Part shown: positions 1-8,103 of the stretch, in pieces
Layout of the letters: the number at the start of each line of letters is the position of its first letter
How positions within the stretch are numbered: the stretch's first letter is position 1
NCBI GenBank assembly: GCA_964358895.1
Contig: CAYHPR010000007.1
Span: 1-45,038 of the forward strand
DNA: 45,038 bases
Direction: 5' to 3'
Source: CAYHPR01 sp964358895
GTDB lineage: Archaea; Micrarchaeota; Micrarchaeia; CABMEP01
The notes under the pieces: generated by a model
Told to the model about the DNA's origin: nothing
What the model saw: the letters and a program-made list of their open reading frames with translations, nothing else
The model's database searches: none
Made by a program: the position numbers and the translations under genes

Positions 1-1
1 G

Positions 2-1687
2 ATTTCGATACTAGCTAAACTTTTTAAGAAAGCCAGTGAAAAGAATATTGAAAAGATAGTATATTTACTCCAGGGGCAGATTGCTCCCCCCTTCCTTTCG
101 CTAGATGTAGGAATTGGTGAAAAATTTGTTGAACGAGCTATCGCGGTGTCAAGCGGTTATACACAAGACCAAGTGCATGCTACTTATAGAAAAACTGGAG
201 ATCTTGGTAAAGCAGCAGAACAACTAATGGAAAAAAAGAAACAGACTTCACTTGTTTCAAAAAAAATAACTGTTGAAGATGTGCACGAGGCATTTGTAAA
301 AGTCTCAAAAACTGGCGGAAAGGGAAGTCAAGACATAAAAATTAAGCTTCTGGCAGAACTGCTGAGTCATGCGAGTTCTGTTGAGGCGAGATATCTCGTT
401 AGGATTCCTGTAGGAAAACTTCAACTAGGAGTAGGAGATCCGACAATTCTTGAAGCACTTTCAAGAGCGAAGGAAGGCGACAAAAGCATGCGAGAAGAAC
501 TTGAACGAGCCTATAATCTGTGCTCAGATCTTGGAGATGTTGCTAAAAGATATTACGAAGGCAGACTAAAGGGAAAGGAATCAATAATCAAACTATTCAA
601 TCCGATCCGTCCGGCACTTGCAGAGCGCGCGAATGAACCTGAGGAAGTAATTGAACGACATAAAACAACTGCTGCAGAAATCAAACTGGATGGATTCCGA
701 ACACAAATTCACAAAAAAGGTAATGAAGTAAAAATATTTTCAAGAAGACTTGAAAACACAACCGCTTCATTTCCAGAGATTGTTAAGGCAGTCAAAGAAA
801 ATGTGAAAGCAGATGAAGCAATAATTGATGGAGAAGCACTTGCCTACAATGAAACGACTGGTGAGCTCTATCCGTTTCAAATGACAATCCAGAGAAAAAG
901 AAAGCACGATATTGCTGAAAAGGCTGAAGAACTGCCGTTGCATGTTTTTGCTTTTGATTTAATTTATCTGGACGGAGAAGACTTGACTCAGAAGCCGTAT
1001 ACTGAAAGAAGGAGACTGCTTGAAAAAATTATCAAAGGAGACGGAATCTCACCGACTGAAGCACTAATTACTAATGATCCTAAAAAACTGAGATCCTATT
1101 TTACTAAGGCAATCGAAAAAGGAACAGAAGGCCTTGTATGCAAAGATCTTAACTCGCCTTACAAGGCAGGATCACGAGGATACAACTGGATAAAACTCAA
1201 AAGATCCTACAGAGGAGAACTAGCCGATACAGTCGATATTGTAATTGTAGGTTATTATTTAGGCAAAGGGACAAGAGCACGATTCAAATTCGGCGGGTTT
1301 CTTGGAGCAGTTTATGATAAAAAGGAGGATATGTTCAAAACAATCACAAGGGTTGGAACTGGTTTCACTGAAGAAATGATGAAAAATTTGGAAAAGCTTC
1401 TGAGCGAAAGCACCCTGAAAAAGAAACCTGCACGCGTAGATTCCATTGTTGAACCTGACTTCTGGGTTCAGCCAAAATACGTCATTACAGTTAAAGCTGA
1501 TGAAATAACTGAATCGCCAATGCATACTGCTGGCAAAAAAGGGGAGAAGGATGAAACGGGATATGCGTTACGTTTCCCAAGAATGATCGGAGAAATTAGA
1601 ACGGACAAGAAGCCGGAGGATGCAACATCTGTTGAGGAGATAATTGAAATGTTCAAACTTCAAAAGCGGACGCAGCTACAACAATAA
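2..1687 (+). CDS. lig: ATP-dependent DNA ligase, 5' end cut by window edge
   Basis: Seals nicks in double-stranded DNA during replication and repair, via an enzyme-AMP intermediate. The reading frame is open from base 2 and carries the family's N-terminal DNA-binding region (for example VYLLQGQIAP) before the GTG at 146, so 146 is not the true start; roughly 25 to 30 N-terminal residues lie outside the window. The adenylation motif KLDGFR has its nucleophilic lysine at bases 683-685. Later nucleotidyltransferase motifs are present (IDGEALAY; EGLVCKD; WIKLKRSY), followed by an OB-fold domain. Size and order match archaeal replicative ligases. It ends in TAA; the next gene appears to have its own promoter. 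Confidence 0.96.
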   Translation: MSILAKLFKKASEKNIEKIVYLLQGQIAPPFLSLDVGIGEKFVERAIAVSSGYTQDQVHATYRKTGDLGKAAEQLMEKKKQTSLVSKKITVEDVHEAFVKVSKTGGKGSQDIKIKLLAELLSHASSVEARYLVRIPVGKLQLGVGDPTILEALSRAKEGDKSMREELERAYNLCSDLGDVAKRYYEGRLKGKESIIKLFNPIRPALAERANEPEEVIERHKTTAAEIKLDGFRTQIHKKGNEVKIFSRRLENTTASFPEIVKAVKENVKADEAIIDGEALAYNETTGELYPFQMTIQRKRKHDIAEKAEELPLHVFAFDLIYLDGEDLTQKPYTERRRLLEKIIKGDGISPTEALITNDPKKLRSYFTKAIEKGTEGLVCKDLNSPYKAGSRGYNWIKLKRSYRGELADTVDIVIVGYYLGKGTRARFKFGGFLGAVYDKKEDMFKTITRVGTGFTEEMMKNLEKLLSESTLKKKPARVDSIVEPDFWVQPKYVITVKADEITESPMHTAGKKGEKDETGYALRFPRMIGEIRTDKKPEDATSVEEIIEMFKLQKRTQLQQ

Positions 1688-1718
1688 GCCTTACTCCAAG
1701 AGAATATTGAACCCATAA

Positions 1719-1730
1719 TTATTTATAAGA
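1719..1730 (+). promoter_or_regulatory. TATA box of the Ham1-like gene (leaderless)
   Basis: TTATTTATAAGA is centred about 25 bases upstream of the ATG at 1749. This is the usual archaeal TATA to transcription-start distance, so the mRNA probably begins at the start codon with no leader. Confidence 0.55.
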
Positions 1731-1748
1731 TAATTACGTTCGTTTGAC

Positions 1749-2366
1749 ATGAATAAAATTAAATATAAAAAATTTTATTTGGCTACAACAAATAAGTCAA
1801 AAGTAGAACGACTTGCCAAGATATTTAGATGGATTTCAAAAGACATATACATCGAAAAAATCCCAGAATCAGTTAATGTTGAAGAGACCGAAAAAACCCT
1901 TGAGAAAAATTCTTTGAAAAAAGCGCTAGCTTATAGCGGAATATATCGGCGCCCAATAATATCTCTTGATTCGGGAATTTTCATAGATAAAGAAGAGCTC
2001 GATCCTGTCAAGATAAAAAGGAATGCGTTAGGTAACGAGAAAGAATCAAATCTAACTGAAGAGCAGATCTCCCTTAAAATGCAGGATTATTATAGAGATA
2101 TAGCAAGGAAGCATGGCGGAACAGTAGAGTTTTACTTCAAGGACGTCTATACTGTTCTCCATCCCAATGGCACCTATAAGCAGGTCGCTGCTGTGAGACA
2201 CTACGACCTTACGAGTATTGCAAAAGGAAAGCTCACACAATTTCCGCTCAGGACGTTGTATATATCAAAAGCAACGGGAAAAAGACCTTTCGAACAGACA
2301 GAAGAGGATGAGATGAAGGAGCTAGAACCAATAATAGTAGGAATCAAAAAATTGATTGATTACTGA
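1749..2366 (+). CDS. Ham1/RdgB-like non-canonical purine NTP pyrophosphatase, divergent
   Basis: Probably hydrolyses deaminated purine nucleotides such as ITP, dITP or XTP to monophosphates, cleaning the nucleotide pool. The N-terminus reads FYLATTNKSKVERL, matching the family's TxNxxKxxE substrate loop. VEETEKTLEKNSLKKA matches the conserved glutamate and NAxxKA helix, and SLDSGIFID matches the (E)DSGLxVD motif. The usual segment after DSG (RYYGP and its partners) is replaced by unrelated sequence, so substrate preference could differ. At 205 residues it is slightly longer than typical (about 185-200). A TATA box sits 25 bases upstream of the ATG. A 6-bp inverted repeat (2362-2367/2371-2376) overlaps the stop codon. 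Confidence 0.72.
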   Translation: MNKIKYKKFYLATTNKSKVERLAKIFRWISKDIYIEKIPESVNVEETEKTLEKNSLKKALAYSGIYRRPIISLDSGIFIDKEELDPVKIKRNALGNEKESNLTEEQISLKMQDYYRDIARKHGGTVEFYFKDVYTVLHPNGTYKQVAAVRHYDLTSIAKGKLTQFPLRTLYISKATGKRPFEQTEEDEMKELEPIIVGIKKLIDY

Positions 2367-2393
2367 CAAAGTCAGTTGGGAGCTTATAACTAA

Positions 2394-2918
2394 TTACAAT
2401 AATGATTGTTTGGAAGCTTTCCAGACTAATTCTTCAATTGTAATCTTTTTCTTTTCTGTTGGATAGATTAGGTGTGTCAGTTCTTCAGGTTTAAACCAAA
2501 GTTTAATTTCGTATTCTGCTTCTTCAGGATTGCCTGACGCATGAATTATATTTTCAAATTCATTCTTGGTAGTTACGCGCCCGTATTTACCGCGTATTGA
2601 AAGAGGATCTGCTTCTTCAGGATTTGTAACACCGCAAACAGATCTAATCACTTTAACTGCATTTTCCCCCTCGTAAACAAGTGCCATTACTCTATTCTCA
2701 CCGTGCAACTTGCCAGTGATATAATTGATTGAATTTTGAAAATATGGTTTGCTGCGTAAGCTTGCGTAGTGTTTTTCAGCAAGTTCATCGCTGACTTTAA
2801 CAGTTTTAGAGCCAACAATCTTCAAACGAGTCTCTGAAAGAGCATTTAGAACTTCGCCTAATATCTCCCTGCGCATAGCATCTGGTTTAATGATAACTAA
2901 CGTCTGTTCAATTGCCAT
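2394..2918 (-). CDS. ndk: nucleoside diphosphate kinase
   Basis: Transfers the gamma-phosphate of ATP to NDPs and dNDPs through a phosphohistidine. The start TLVIIKPDAMRR is the classic NDK N-terminus, and the catalytic histidine lies in NIIHASGNPEEAEYEI, where most NDKs read NxxHGSDS; the histidine is kept but the following loop is altered. At 174 residues it is about 20-25 longer than bacterial NDKs because of a C-terminal tail after the KPEEL segment. A GGAG ribosome site precedes the ATG and a TATA box (about 2957-2968) lies further upstream. Divergent from the OB-fold gene and convergent with the Ham1-like gene, so it is its own transcript. Confidence 0.96.
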   Translation of the reverse strand: MAIEQTLVIIKPDAMRREILGEVLNALSETRLKIVGSKTVKVSDELAEKHYASLRSKPYFQNSINYITGKLHGENRVMALVYEGENAVKVIRSVCGVTNPEEADPLSIRGKYGRVTTKNEFENIIHASGNPEEAEYEIKLWFKPEELTHLIYPTEKKKITIEELVWKASKQSLL

Positions 2919-2956
2919 AAAACTCGCTCCATCTGATAGTGATTGAAAGGGATAAA

Positions 2957-2968
2957 TGTTTATAAAGA
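2957..2968 (-). promoter_or_regulatory. TATA box of ndk
   Basis: On the minus strand CTTTATAAACAT lies about 44 bases upstream of the ndk ATG. This predicts a short leader that includes the GGAG ribosome-binding site. Confidence 0.5.
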
Positions 2969-3039
2969 TATATTGTAGTAGATAATTAAATTAAGAGATT
3001 GTAGTCTAATACAATTTTTTCTTGTGGGGAGGAACTTTT

Positions 3040-3351
3040 ATGGCAAATACGAAAATTTCTGAATTAAAAGCAGGTATGAACGCAACAATTGCAGGCGAAA
3101 TAGTATCTATCGAGCCTACACGCGAAGTAAGAACAAAGTTTGGAAAACTCATAAGAGTTGCAAACGCAACACTTAGTGATGGAGATGGTGAAGTCGTCAT
3201 TACGCTTTGGGAAAAAGATATCGATAAAGTGAGCATTGGAGACAAAGTTGAAATCGAAAATGGATGGGTATCTGAATTCAAAGGTGCAATACAAGTCACT
3301 GCAGGTAAACAAGGAAAGCTTCATGTGAAAGGAAGCGGATCTGAAGAGTAA
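3040..3351 (+). CDS. OB-fold single-stranded nucleic-acid-binding protein (RPA/SOSS-B-like)
   Basis: A compact single OB-fold protein of 103 residues. It has the pattern AGEIVSIEPTREVRTKFGK, then VANATLSDGDGEVVITLWEKD and GDKVEIENGWVSEFKGAIQVTAGKQG, which matches archaeal RPA-like and SOSS-B OB domains that bind ssDNA or RNA. No zinc finger or second OB domain is visible. The ATG at 3040 was chosen because a strong GGGGAGG site lies 7 bases upstream; a TTG at 3022 would start within that leader. Likely role: ssDNA protection in replication or repair. It is followed 53 bases later by dcd on the same strand. Confidence 0.85.
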   Translation: MANTKISELKAGMNATIAGEIVSIEPTREVRTKFGKLIRVANATLSDGDGEVVITLWEKDIDKVSIGDKVEIENGWVSEFKGAIQVTAGKQGKLHVKGSGSEE

Positions 3352-3404
3352 CCTGACAACGGATAGTGTTATGGCTTTTTAGCTTTTTCTTTACCAGTCT
3401 ACTT

Positions 3405-3926
3405 ATGACAATACTATCCGATACAGATATCAAACGAGCTCTCAAGAATGGAGAGATTAAACTGGATCCAGCTCCAGCTGATGAACAGATAGGTTCGGGA
3501 TCGATAGATGTCGCGCTCAGCAACGAATTTTATACGCTTAAGGCATCAGTAAAGAAAGGAAAAATCCACGATCTTAAAGAGATCCAATTCGAAGATCTTT
3601 TTGAACAGATCACTTCCGATGCAATCATCATTAAACCAAATGAACTAGTTTTAGCTAAGACATTGGAAAGGATAACTCTGGCACCAAATATCTGCGGATG
3701 GATTCAGGGAAGAAGCAGATTCGCAAGACTAGGCATCACTGCACATGTTGCTTCCAGCTTCATACAACCTGGTTCGGATAATCGACAAGTGCTTGAAATA
3801 GTTAATCTCTCACCTGTTCAAGTAAGATTGCATGCGGGAATGAGGATATGTCAAATAATTTTCGAAAGAACCGAAACGAAAGCAACTAAACCATACTCTA
3901 AGTTTGGAAAATTTTCTAAGCAGTAA
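3405..3926 (+). CDS. dcd: dCTP deaminase (Dcd/DUT family)
   Basis: Deaminates dCTP to dUTP for dTMP synthesis; some archaeal members also hydrolyse dUTP. Family signatures: GSGSIDVALSNEF near residues 30-43, GRSRFARLGI for the serine/arginine substrate motif, and VLEIVNLS, whose glutamate aligns with the catalytic Glu of dCTP deaminases. The 173-residue length from the ATG at 3405 is normal. The frame is open upstream to 3366, but that extension (a hydrophobic FSFFFTSLL segment) is not family sequence. Deaminase alone versus the bifunctional deaminase/dUTPase cannot be told here. It ends 11 bases before the tRNA gene. Confidence 0.93.
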   Translation: MTILSDTDIKRALKNGEIKLDPAPADEQIGSGSIDVALSNEFYTLKASVKKGKIHDLKEIQFEDLFEQITSDAIIIKPNELVLAKTLERITLAPNICGWIQGRSRFARLGITAHVASSFIQPGSDNRQVLEIVNLSPVQVRLHAGMRICQIIFERTETKATKPYSKFGKFSKQ

Positions 3927-3959
3927 ACATACTAAACGCGGCCGTAGTCCAGCCTGGTA

Positions 3960-3998
3960 AGAAATGTCTCGAAAAAAAATTATCGACGTTTCCCAGAA
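3960..3998 (+). other. tRNA intron 1 (non-canonical, between tRNA positions 21 and 22)
   Basis: 39 nt. An 8-bp intron hairpin GAAATGTC (3961-3968)/GACGTTTC (3985-3992) stacks on a 4-bp helix CTGG (3954-3957)/CCAG (3993-3996). Three-base bulges TAA (3958-3960) and AAG (3997-3999) flank it. This is a bulge-helix-bulge splice motif, though the exon-side helix is weak. Cutting after the second base of each bulge restores a perfect 4-bp D stem. Confidence 0.8.
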
Positions 3999-4014
3999 GG
4001 ACATGGCCTTCCCA

Positions 4015-4053
4015 AGAAACTTTTGATAAACTTTTATCAAAGGTTTCGTAAAA
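4015..4053 (+). other. tRNA intron 2 (canonical position 37/38)
   Basis: 39 nt. A long intron hairpin of about 14 bp (4016-4029 with 4034-4047) has a 4-base loop. Bulge CAA (4013-4015) and bulge AAA (4052-4054) flank a central helix with one mismatch, and the exon helix is the anticodon stem. Cutting after the second base of each bulge leaves A37 and A38 of the anticodon loop. Confidence 0.85.
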
Positions 4054-4105
4054 AGGCTAAGACCCGGGTTCAAATCCCGGCGGCCGCATAACTTACTCTA
4101 TTATT

Positions 4106-5455
4106 TTAATTAAAAAACTCTTTATGAATCTCGTTCACTGCTTTATTTGCATCTTGTTCCCTTACAAGAAAAGTGATATTAATTTCGGAAGCGCCTTGGG
4201 ATATTGCTTCTATGTTAATATGTTTACGGGCAAGTACACTGAATATTCTAGCAGCAACACCAGGAATATGTTTCATACCTTCTCCTACTACACAAATTTT
4301 TGCACTCCCTTCGATAACTTTGACAGTACTCTCATAATCTAACATCTTTAGATTTTTAATGACCTCTTTCAAATTACGCTTACCATCAGTCGTCAAGGAG
4401 ATATTCGCTTCGGAAGTGGACACCATGTCGATAGCAATCTTATTTTTTTCAAATATTTCAGATACTTGTTTTAGAAATCCAGGCGTATCAATCATCCGTG
4501 GCGAATTTATAGTAATAACTGAAATTTCTTTAACACAAGTTATACCTTTAACGACACCCTCTCTAGGGATTTTGTTATAGGTTATTTTTGTAAAACCCCC
4601 ATCTGGATCAAACGTATTGTATATGTAAACCGGAATCCTAGCTGACATTGCGGGCCATATCGTACGTGGATGAAGTTTTGCACCATAAAACGCCAATTCC
4701 TTTGCTTCATCATAGGACATCTGATCAATTATCCGCGTTTTTTCAACTATTTGTGGATTTGCGGTTCGAATCCCATTAACATCAGTCCACAGTTCGATAA
4801 GATCAGCGTTTAACGCAACAGCGATTATAGCCGCACTATAATCTGAACCGCCTCGTCCTAGTGTGGTTATATGTCCAGTCTCATCCACGCCTATAAAACC
4901 AGTTACAATTGCAATCCCGTTATAATTGTTAAGTGATCTTTTGATAGATGTATATGCATGATGTAAGGGACTTGCATTACCGTAATTAGAATTAGTCAGT
5001 AGGCCTATATCACAAGAATTGAATCCATCTGCATGAATTCCTTTTTTACGCAATCTTGCAGCAACTATTTTTACGATCATACGTTCTCCAAAAGATTGTA
5101 TATTATCCATCCATTGTCCAAAATTTGGATTTTTTTGGTACAACACTGCTTCAAGCTCATGAAATTCAGCATCTAATAAATTTTCAGATAATTTAAGGTT
5201 TGCAATTACATCTAAATGTCGTTTTCTAATCTCGTCAACAATCTGTTTTGTACCATTCCCCTCATTCGCCAATTTTCCTGCTTCAATAAGAAGATCTGTA
5301 ATTTTTTGTTTGTTCTTACTATCAGACCCCATAGCCGATTGGATTACTACGTCTCCAAATTTTGCTCTCTTATTTATAATATCGCAGACGTTTTCGATAC
5401 GTTCAGGATTAGCAACACTACTACCGCCAAATTTGAGTATTTTTATATAATGCAT
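4106..5455 (-). CDS. lysC: aspartate kinase with two ACT domains
   Basis: Phosphorylates aspartate, the entry step to lysine, threonine and methionine. The N-terminus KILKFGGSSVAN is the aspartokinase signature. The kinase domain continues with TLGRGGSDYSAAIIA and LWTDVNGIRTANP, and the C-terminal third holds two ACT domains (ITINSPRMIDTPGFL; ICVVGEGMKHIPGVAARIF) that normally bind the feedback amino acid. It has 449 residues, the usual size. An ATG at 5470 is also in frame, but a TATA-like box about 25 bases upstream of 5455 would place transcription start downstream of 5470, so the leaderless start at 5455 is preferred. No other pathway gene is adjacent. Confidence 0.94.
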   Translation of the reverse strand: MHYIKILKFGGSSVANPERIENVCDIINKRAKFGDVVIQSAMGSDSKNKQKITDLLIEAGKLANEGNGTKQIVDEIRKRHLDVIANLKLSENLLDAEFHELEAVLYQKNPNFGQWMDNIQSFGERMIVKIVAARLRKKGIHADGFNSCDIGLLTNSNYGNASPLHHAYTSIKRSLNNYNGIAIVTGFIGVDETGHITTLGRGGSDYSAAIIAVALNADLIELWTDVNGIRTANPQIVEKTRIIDQMSYDEAKELAFYGAKLHPRTIWPAMSARIPVYIYNTFDPDGGFTKITYNKIPREGVVKGITCVKEISVITINSPRMIDTPGFLKQVSEIFEKNKIAIDMVSTSEANISLTTDGKRNLKEVIKNLKMLDYESTVKVIEGSAKICVVGEGMKHIPGVAARIFSVLARKHINIEAISQGASEINITFLVREQDANKAVNEIHKEFFN

Positions 5456-5473
5456 GTAAATAAAATGCAAAAA

Positions 5474-5484
5474 GTTTATTTAAG
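5474..5484 (-). promoter_or_regulatory. TATA box of the aspartate kinase gene (leaderless)
   Basis: On the minus strand CTTAAATAAAC is centred about 24 bases from the ATG at 5455, predicting a leaderless mRNA and deciding between the two candidate starts. Confidence 0.5.
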
Positions 5485-5523
5485 TCTTTCCAATAAAGTA
5501 CGCAGATGCTTCGGGATAATAAG

Positions 5524-5534
5524 TTATTTAAATA
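5524..5534 (+). promoter_or_regulatory. TATA box of the Lon-like protease gene (leaderless)
   Basis: TTATTTAAATA is centred 25 bases before the ATG at 5554. With the minus-strand box at 5474-5484 it forms a divergent promoter region of about 100 bases. Confidence 0.55.
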
Positions 5535-5553
5535 ATAGACTTGAATTAATTTT

Positions 5554-7293
5554 ATGCGACTTTTATTTGTATTCGCACTACTAGCAGTAGTCAGCACAAT
5601 CTTTGCAACATGTGTACCTAGCGAACGCACACTCTTTGTACCTGCAGTAGTTAATGAGAATAGAAGTGAAACAGTAAAAATAGGAGTTGAGACAAAACCA
5701 GGAACGGGTGAAGTGTTTGTTTCTATAACTCCTGCAGTAGGACTTTATACTCAAGAATCAGAAAAAATAGCTTCAGACATCGCATTTTCGGTGGCCGGGA
5801 AGAAAGAATGCGATGTATTTCTAAGAATTTTCACAACTGAAGGGATAAGTCAAGTTGATGGACCAAGCGCTGGAGCTGCCATTACTACTATGTTAATATC
5901 TGCTTTAAGAAACGAACCGTTGCGAGATGACTTCTCAATGACTGGAACGATTGAAAGAGACGGATCTATTGGCTTAGTTGGAGGGATACCTCTTAAGGCA
6001 GAAGCAGTTGCCAAGTTAGGCAAGAAACTATTCATAGTTCCCCAGCTTCCAAAGAGTGATATGATAGGGATCCTTCTTGTTAAACGATTCTATAATTTAA
6101 CGGTGTTTGAAGCAGACAATATCGAGACGGCTTACACTCTAGCCGTTTCCAATAAGTCACCTGAAGAACAATTAACGTTGCAACCAGAGTCCGTTTTCTC
6201 TTTCGTTAAAGGAAGTGTAACGCATCCACAATTGGAATATTTCAAAAAAGTTTCTAGCAGTTTAATTAACAAAGCTGAAATCGCAATAAATGGAACAGAC
6301 TTAAATCATTTAGCAAATTTTGAAAGCAGATTGGCTAACATTAAGAATGCATTTGAAAGTGGGCAGTATTATTATGCAGCCAACCTTGGTTTCCTCCTTG
6401 GAATTGACGGAGAGTATGTCCGATTTTCACCAGAAAGACTAAGAAAAGAAATCGACAGCGTAAATACGTGTATAGACTCCTTCAAAAGAAAGGATAAAAC
6501 TTTGGAGAATTTCGAATTGACTGGACCTGCCGAAATTAGGTATATTTGGGCAAAAAACAGATTGCCTTCAAAACCTTCAGTAAATGAGTTTATTTCAGCT
6601 GAATTTTCAGTTTATGAAAGCACATTATTTGCCAAATATTGGTGCGATGCTGCAACACAGCTAAACAATTATCCAAAAATAGGTAATGAAACGACTTTTA
6701 ATGAGACGATACTCGCTGCATACGCAAAAGATCTCATAGGAAGTGCCACTATTGAACTTGGAAACTCTGAGGATCTTGATTTACAATGGCACTTAAGTAC
6801 AGCAAAAGATGCGTACGCACGTGGGATGTATGTTGCTTCAGTAATAGACTCTGATTTTATCCTATCAACTCTCCAAGTTAGCACAACAAAGATTAATGAG
6901 AGCACAGAACTGATTAACGAACATAGTAACAGAAGCTACAAATATCTCTGGCCTCAGCTTTTCCAAAACCATGCAAGAAACTTTGAAAAGGATCAAGCCA
7001 CTGCAGTTAGGATGTTTCTTTTTGCATCAAAATTAAACGAATCATTTGGAACAATAGAAAAACTTGCAATAGAATCAAATACTGTAAAGATCATTCCAAT
7101 TATTAACCAAACAAACAAAACAGATATCGAAACTGGGATTAAACCTCAAAGCACTTACGAAGATAACTTGAACCTAGTTCTTATTGTGTTTGGAGTTATA
7201 ATAATAGCCTGGATATCCTTCTCACGATATAATAAGTCAGAGAATGGAAGAGAGAAGAAATACAAACAGGGCTATCGCAGTCGCGTAAAGTGA
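5554..7293 (+). CDS. secreted, membrane-anchored S16 (Lon-type) serine protease
   Basis: A Lon-type proteolytic domain without an AAA+ ATPase. Residues 1-19 form a signal peptide (LLFVFALLAVVSTIFA). The catalytic serine sits in VDGPSAGAA (Ser105) and the catalytic lysine in GGIPLKAEAV (Lys148), the Ser-Lys dyad of family S16. A long helical, unassigned region follows to about residue 540, then a single TM helix (LVLIVFGVIIIAWISF) and a basic cytoplasmic tail. The domain is therefore predicted to act outside the cytoplasmic membrane, anchored at its C-terminus, possibly in envelope protein quality control. Its last 57 bases overlap the 3' end of the convergent prenyltransferase gene. Confidence 0.85.
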   Translation: MRLLFVFALLAVVSTIFATCVPSERTLFVPAVVNENRSETVKIGVETKPGTGEVFVSITPAVGLYTQESEKIASDIAFSVAGKKECDVFLRIFTTEGISQVDGPSAGAAITTMLISALRNEPLRDDFSMTGTIERDGSIGLVGGIPLKAEAVAKLGKKLFIVPQLPKSDMIGILLVKRFYNLTVFEADNIETAYTLAVSNKSPEEQLTLQPESVFSFVKGSVTHPQLEYFKKVSSSLINKAEIAINGTDLNHLANFESRLANIKNAFESGQYYYAANLGFLLGIDGEYVRFSPERLRKEIDSVNTCIDSFKRKDKTLENFELTGPAEIRYIWAKNRLPSKPSVNEFISAEFSVYESTLFAKYWCDAATQLNNYPKIGNETTFNETILAAYAKDLIGSATIELGNSEDLDLQWHLSTAKDAYARGMYVASVIDSDFILSTLQVSTTKINESTELINEHSNRSYKYLWPQLFQNHARNFEKDQATAVRMFLFASKLNESFGTIEKLAIESNTVKIIPIINQTNKTDIETGIKPQSTYEDNLNLVLIVFGVIIIAWISFSRYNKSENGREKKYKQGYRSRVK

Positions 7294-8103
7294 CCACTTC
7301 CTTCCAAGCCTAAAGTTTTCTAATTTTGGAGACTTGACTAGTTTGTAGGAGATAAAAACCAACATCAGATCTGCGAGGATAATTGCAAAATAAATTGGTT
7401 TATTTGCAAAAAAGCTGAAGAATGGGATGACTGAAAGGATTATTCCAGATAGATAGCATATGATAACGCTATAGACTGACTTTCTTACCCCTATTACTAT
7501 TGGAAGCGTTTTTGCCCCAACTTTTTTGTCTCCTTCGACATCCTCGATATCTTTCATGATCTCTCTGCCAAGACCAATTATGAAAGCCATACCAGAAAGA
7601 ATGGCAATTGAATCATTCACATTTCTCAACATCAGACCTCCAAAAACAAATGGGATAGCCATAGTAAGACCTATGAAAACATTTCCAATCAGCGCGAAAC
7701 GTTTCAGCTGATAGTTATATAGGAGAGAGAATACTGAAAAGAGAAAGACTAAGAGAAATGCTTCTATATTACTTGAAATAAAGTAAACTGATAATAGATT
7801 TGCTACAAGAAATCCTGCAATTCCTATAACCAGTGCTGCACTTCGGCTAACGTCGCCACGCACAATAGGTCTATCAGTCCTTTTGTTTATTTTATCTGCC
7901 TTAAAGTCTATGTAATCGTTAAGCGCAAATGCACCAACCTCAAGTGTTAATGCAACTACAAATCCAAGTACAATAGAAAAATTCGGTGTAAAATTCCAAC
8001 CTGCTAGAATAGCCCCAATGAGCACACCTATGCCGTACATTACTCCATGTTCAAACCTTATTAACTGAAGAAACGACTTGAGGTTTTTTACTTTGAAGTC
8101 CAT
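7237..8103 (-). CDS. UbiA-family prenyltransferase (probable digeranylgeranylglyceryl phosphate synthase)
   Basis: An integral membrane enzyme of 288 residues with about eight hydrophobic helices. It carries both Mg-prenyl-diphosphate motifs of UbiA enzymes: NDYIDFKAD (residues 62-70) with the following KINKRTDRPI, and DIEDVEGDKKVGAKTLP (from residue 185). In archaea the common member with these motifs attaches the second geranylgeranyl chain to GGGP in ether-lipid synthesis; other UbiA roles (quinone or chlorophyll side chains) cannot be excluded from sequence. The start overlaps the end of the upstream Mut7-C gene by 16 bases, indicating one operon. Its 3' end overlaps the protease gene on the other strand. 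Confidence 0.88.
   Translation of the reverse strand: MDFKVKNLKSFLQLIRFEHGVMYGIGVLIGAILAGWNFTPNFSIVLGFVVALTLEVGAFALNDYIDFKADKINKRTDRPIVRGDVSRSAALVIGIAGFLVANLLSVYFISSNIEAFLLVFLFSVFSLLYNYQLKRFALIGNVFIGLTMAIPFVFGGLMLRNVNDSIAILSGMAFIIGLGREIMKDIEDVEGDKKVGAKTLPIVIGVRKSVYSVIICYLSGIILSVIPFFSFFANKPIYFAIILADLMLVFISYKLVKSPKLENFRLGRKWSLYATAIALFVFLLSSIL

Larger units (their letters stand above)
3938..4088 (+). tRNA. tRNA-Gly(CCC) with two introns
   Basis: The acceptor strands GCGGCCG (3938-3944) and CGGCCGC (4081-4087) pair perfectly, with discriminator A at 4088. The T arm CCGGG-TTCAAAT-CCCGG occupies 4064-4080. Removing 3960-3998 and 4015-4053 gives a 73-nt cloverleaf: D stem GTCC (3947-3950)/GGAC (3999-4002), D loop AGCCTGGTA, anticodon stem TGGCC (4004-4008)/GGCTA (4055-4059) with one G-U pair, and loop TTCCCAA with anticodon CCC at 4011-4013. 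A GCGGCC acceptor with A73 is typical of archaeal tRNA-Gly. No CCA is encoded. The reading depends on both introns being spliced; without that neither the D stem nor the anticodon stem closes normally. Confidence 0.9.

Noticed and set aside
146..148. GTG at 146 as the DNA ligase start
   Set aside because: The frame continues upstream to the window edge with recognisable ligase N-terminal sequence.
2362..2376. Intrinsic terminator hairpin at the end of the Ham1-like gene
   Set aside because: The inverted repeat is only 6 bp, overlaps the stop codon and is not followed by a T-tract; archaeal termination relies on T-tracts.
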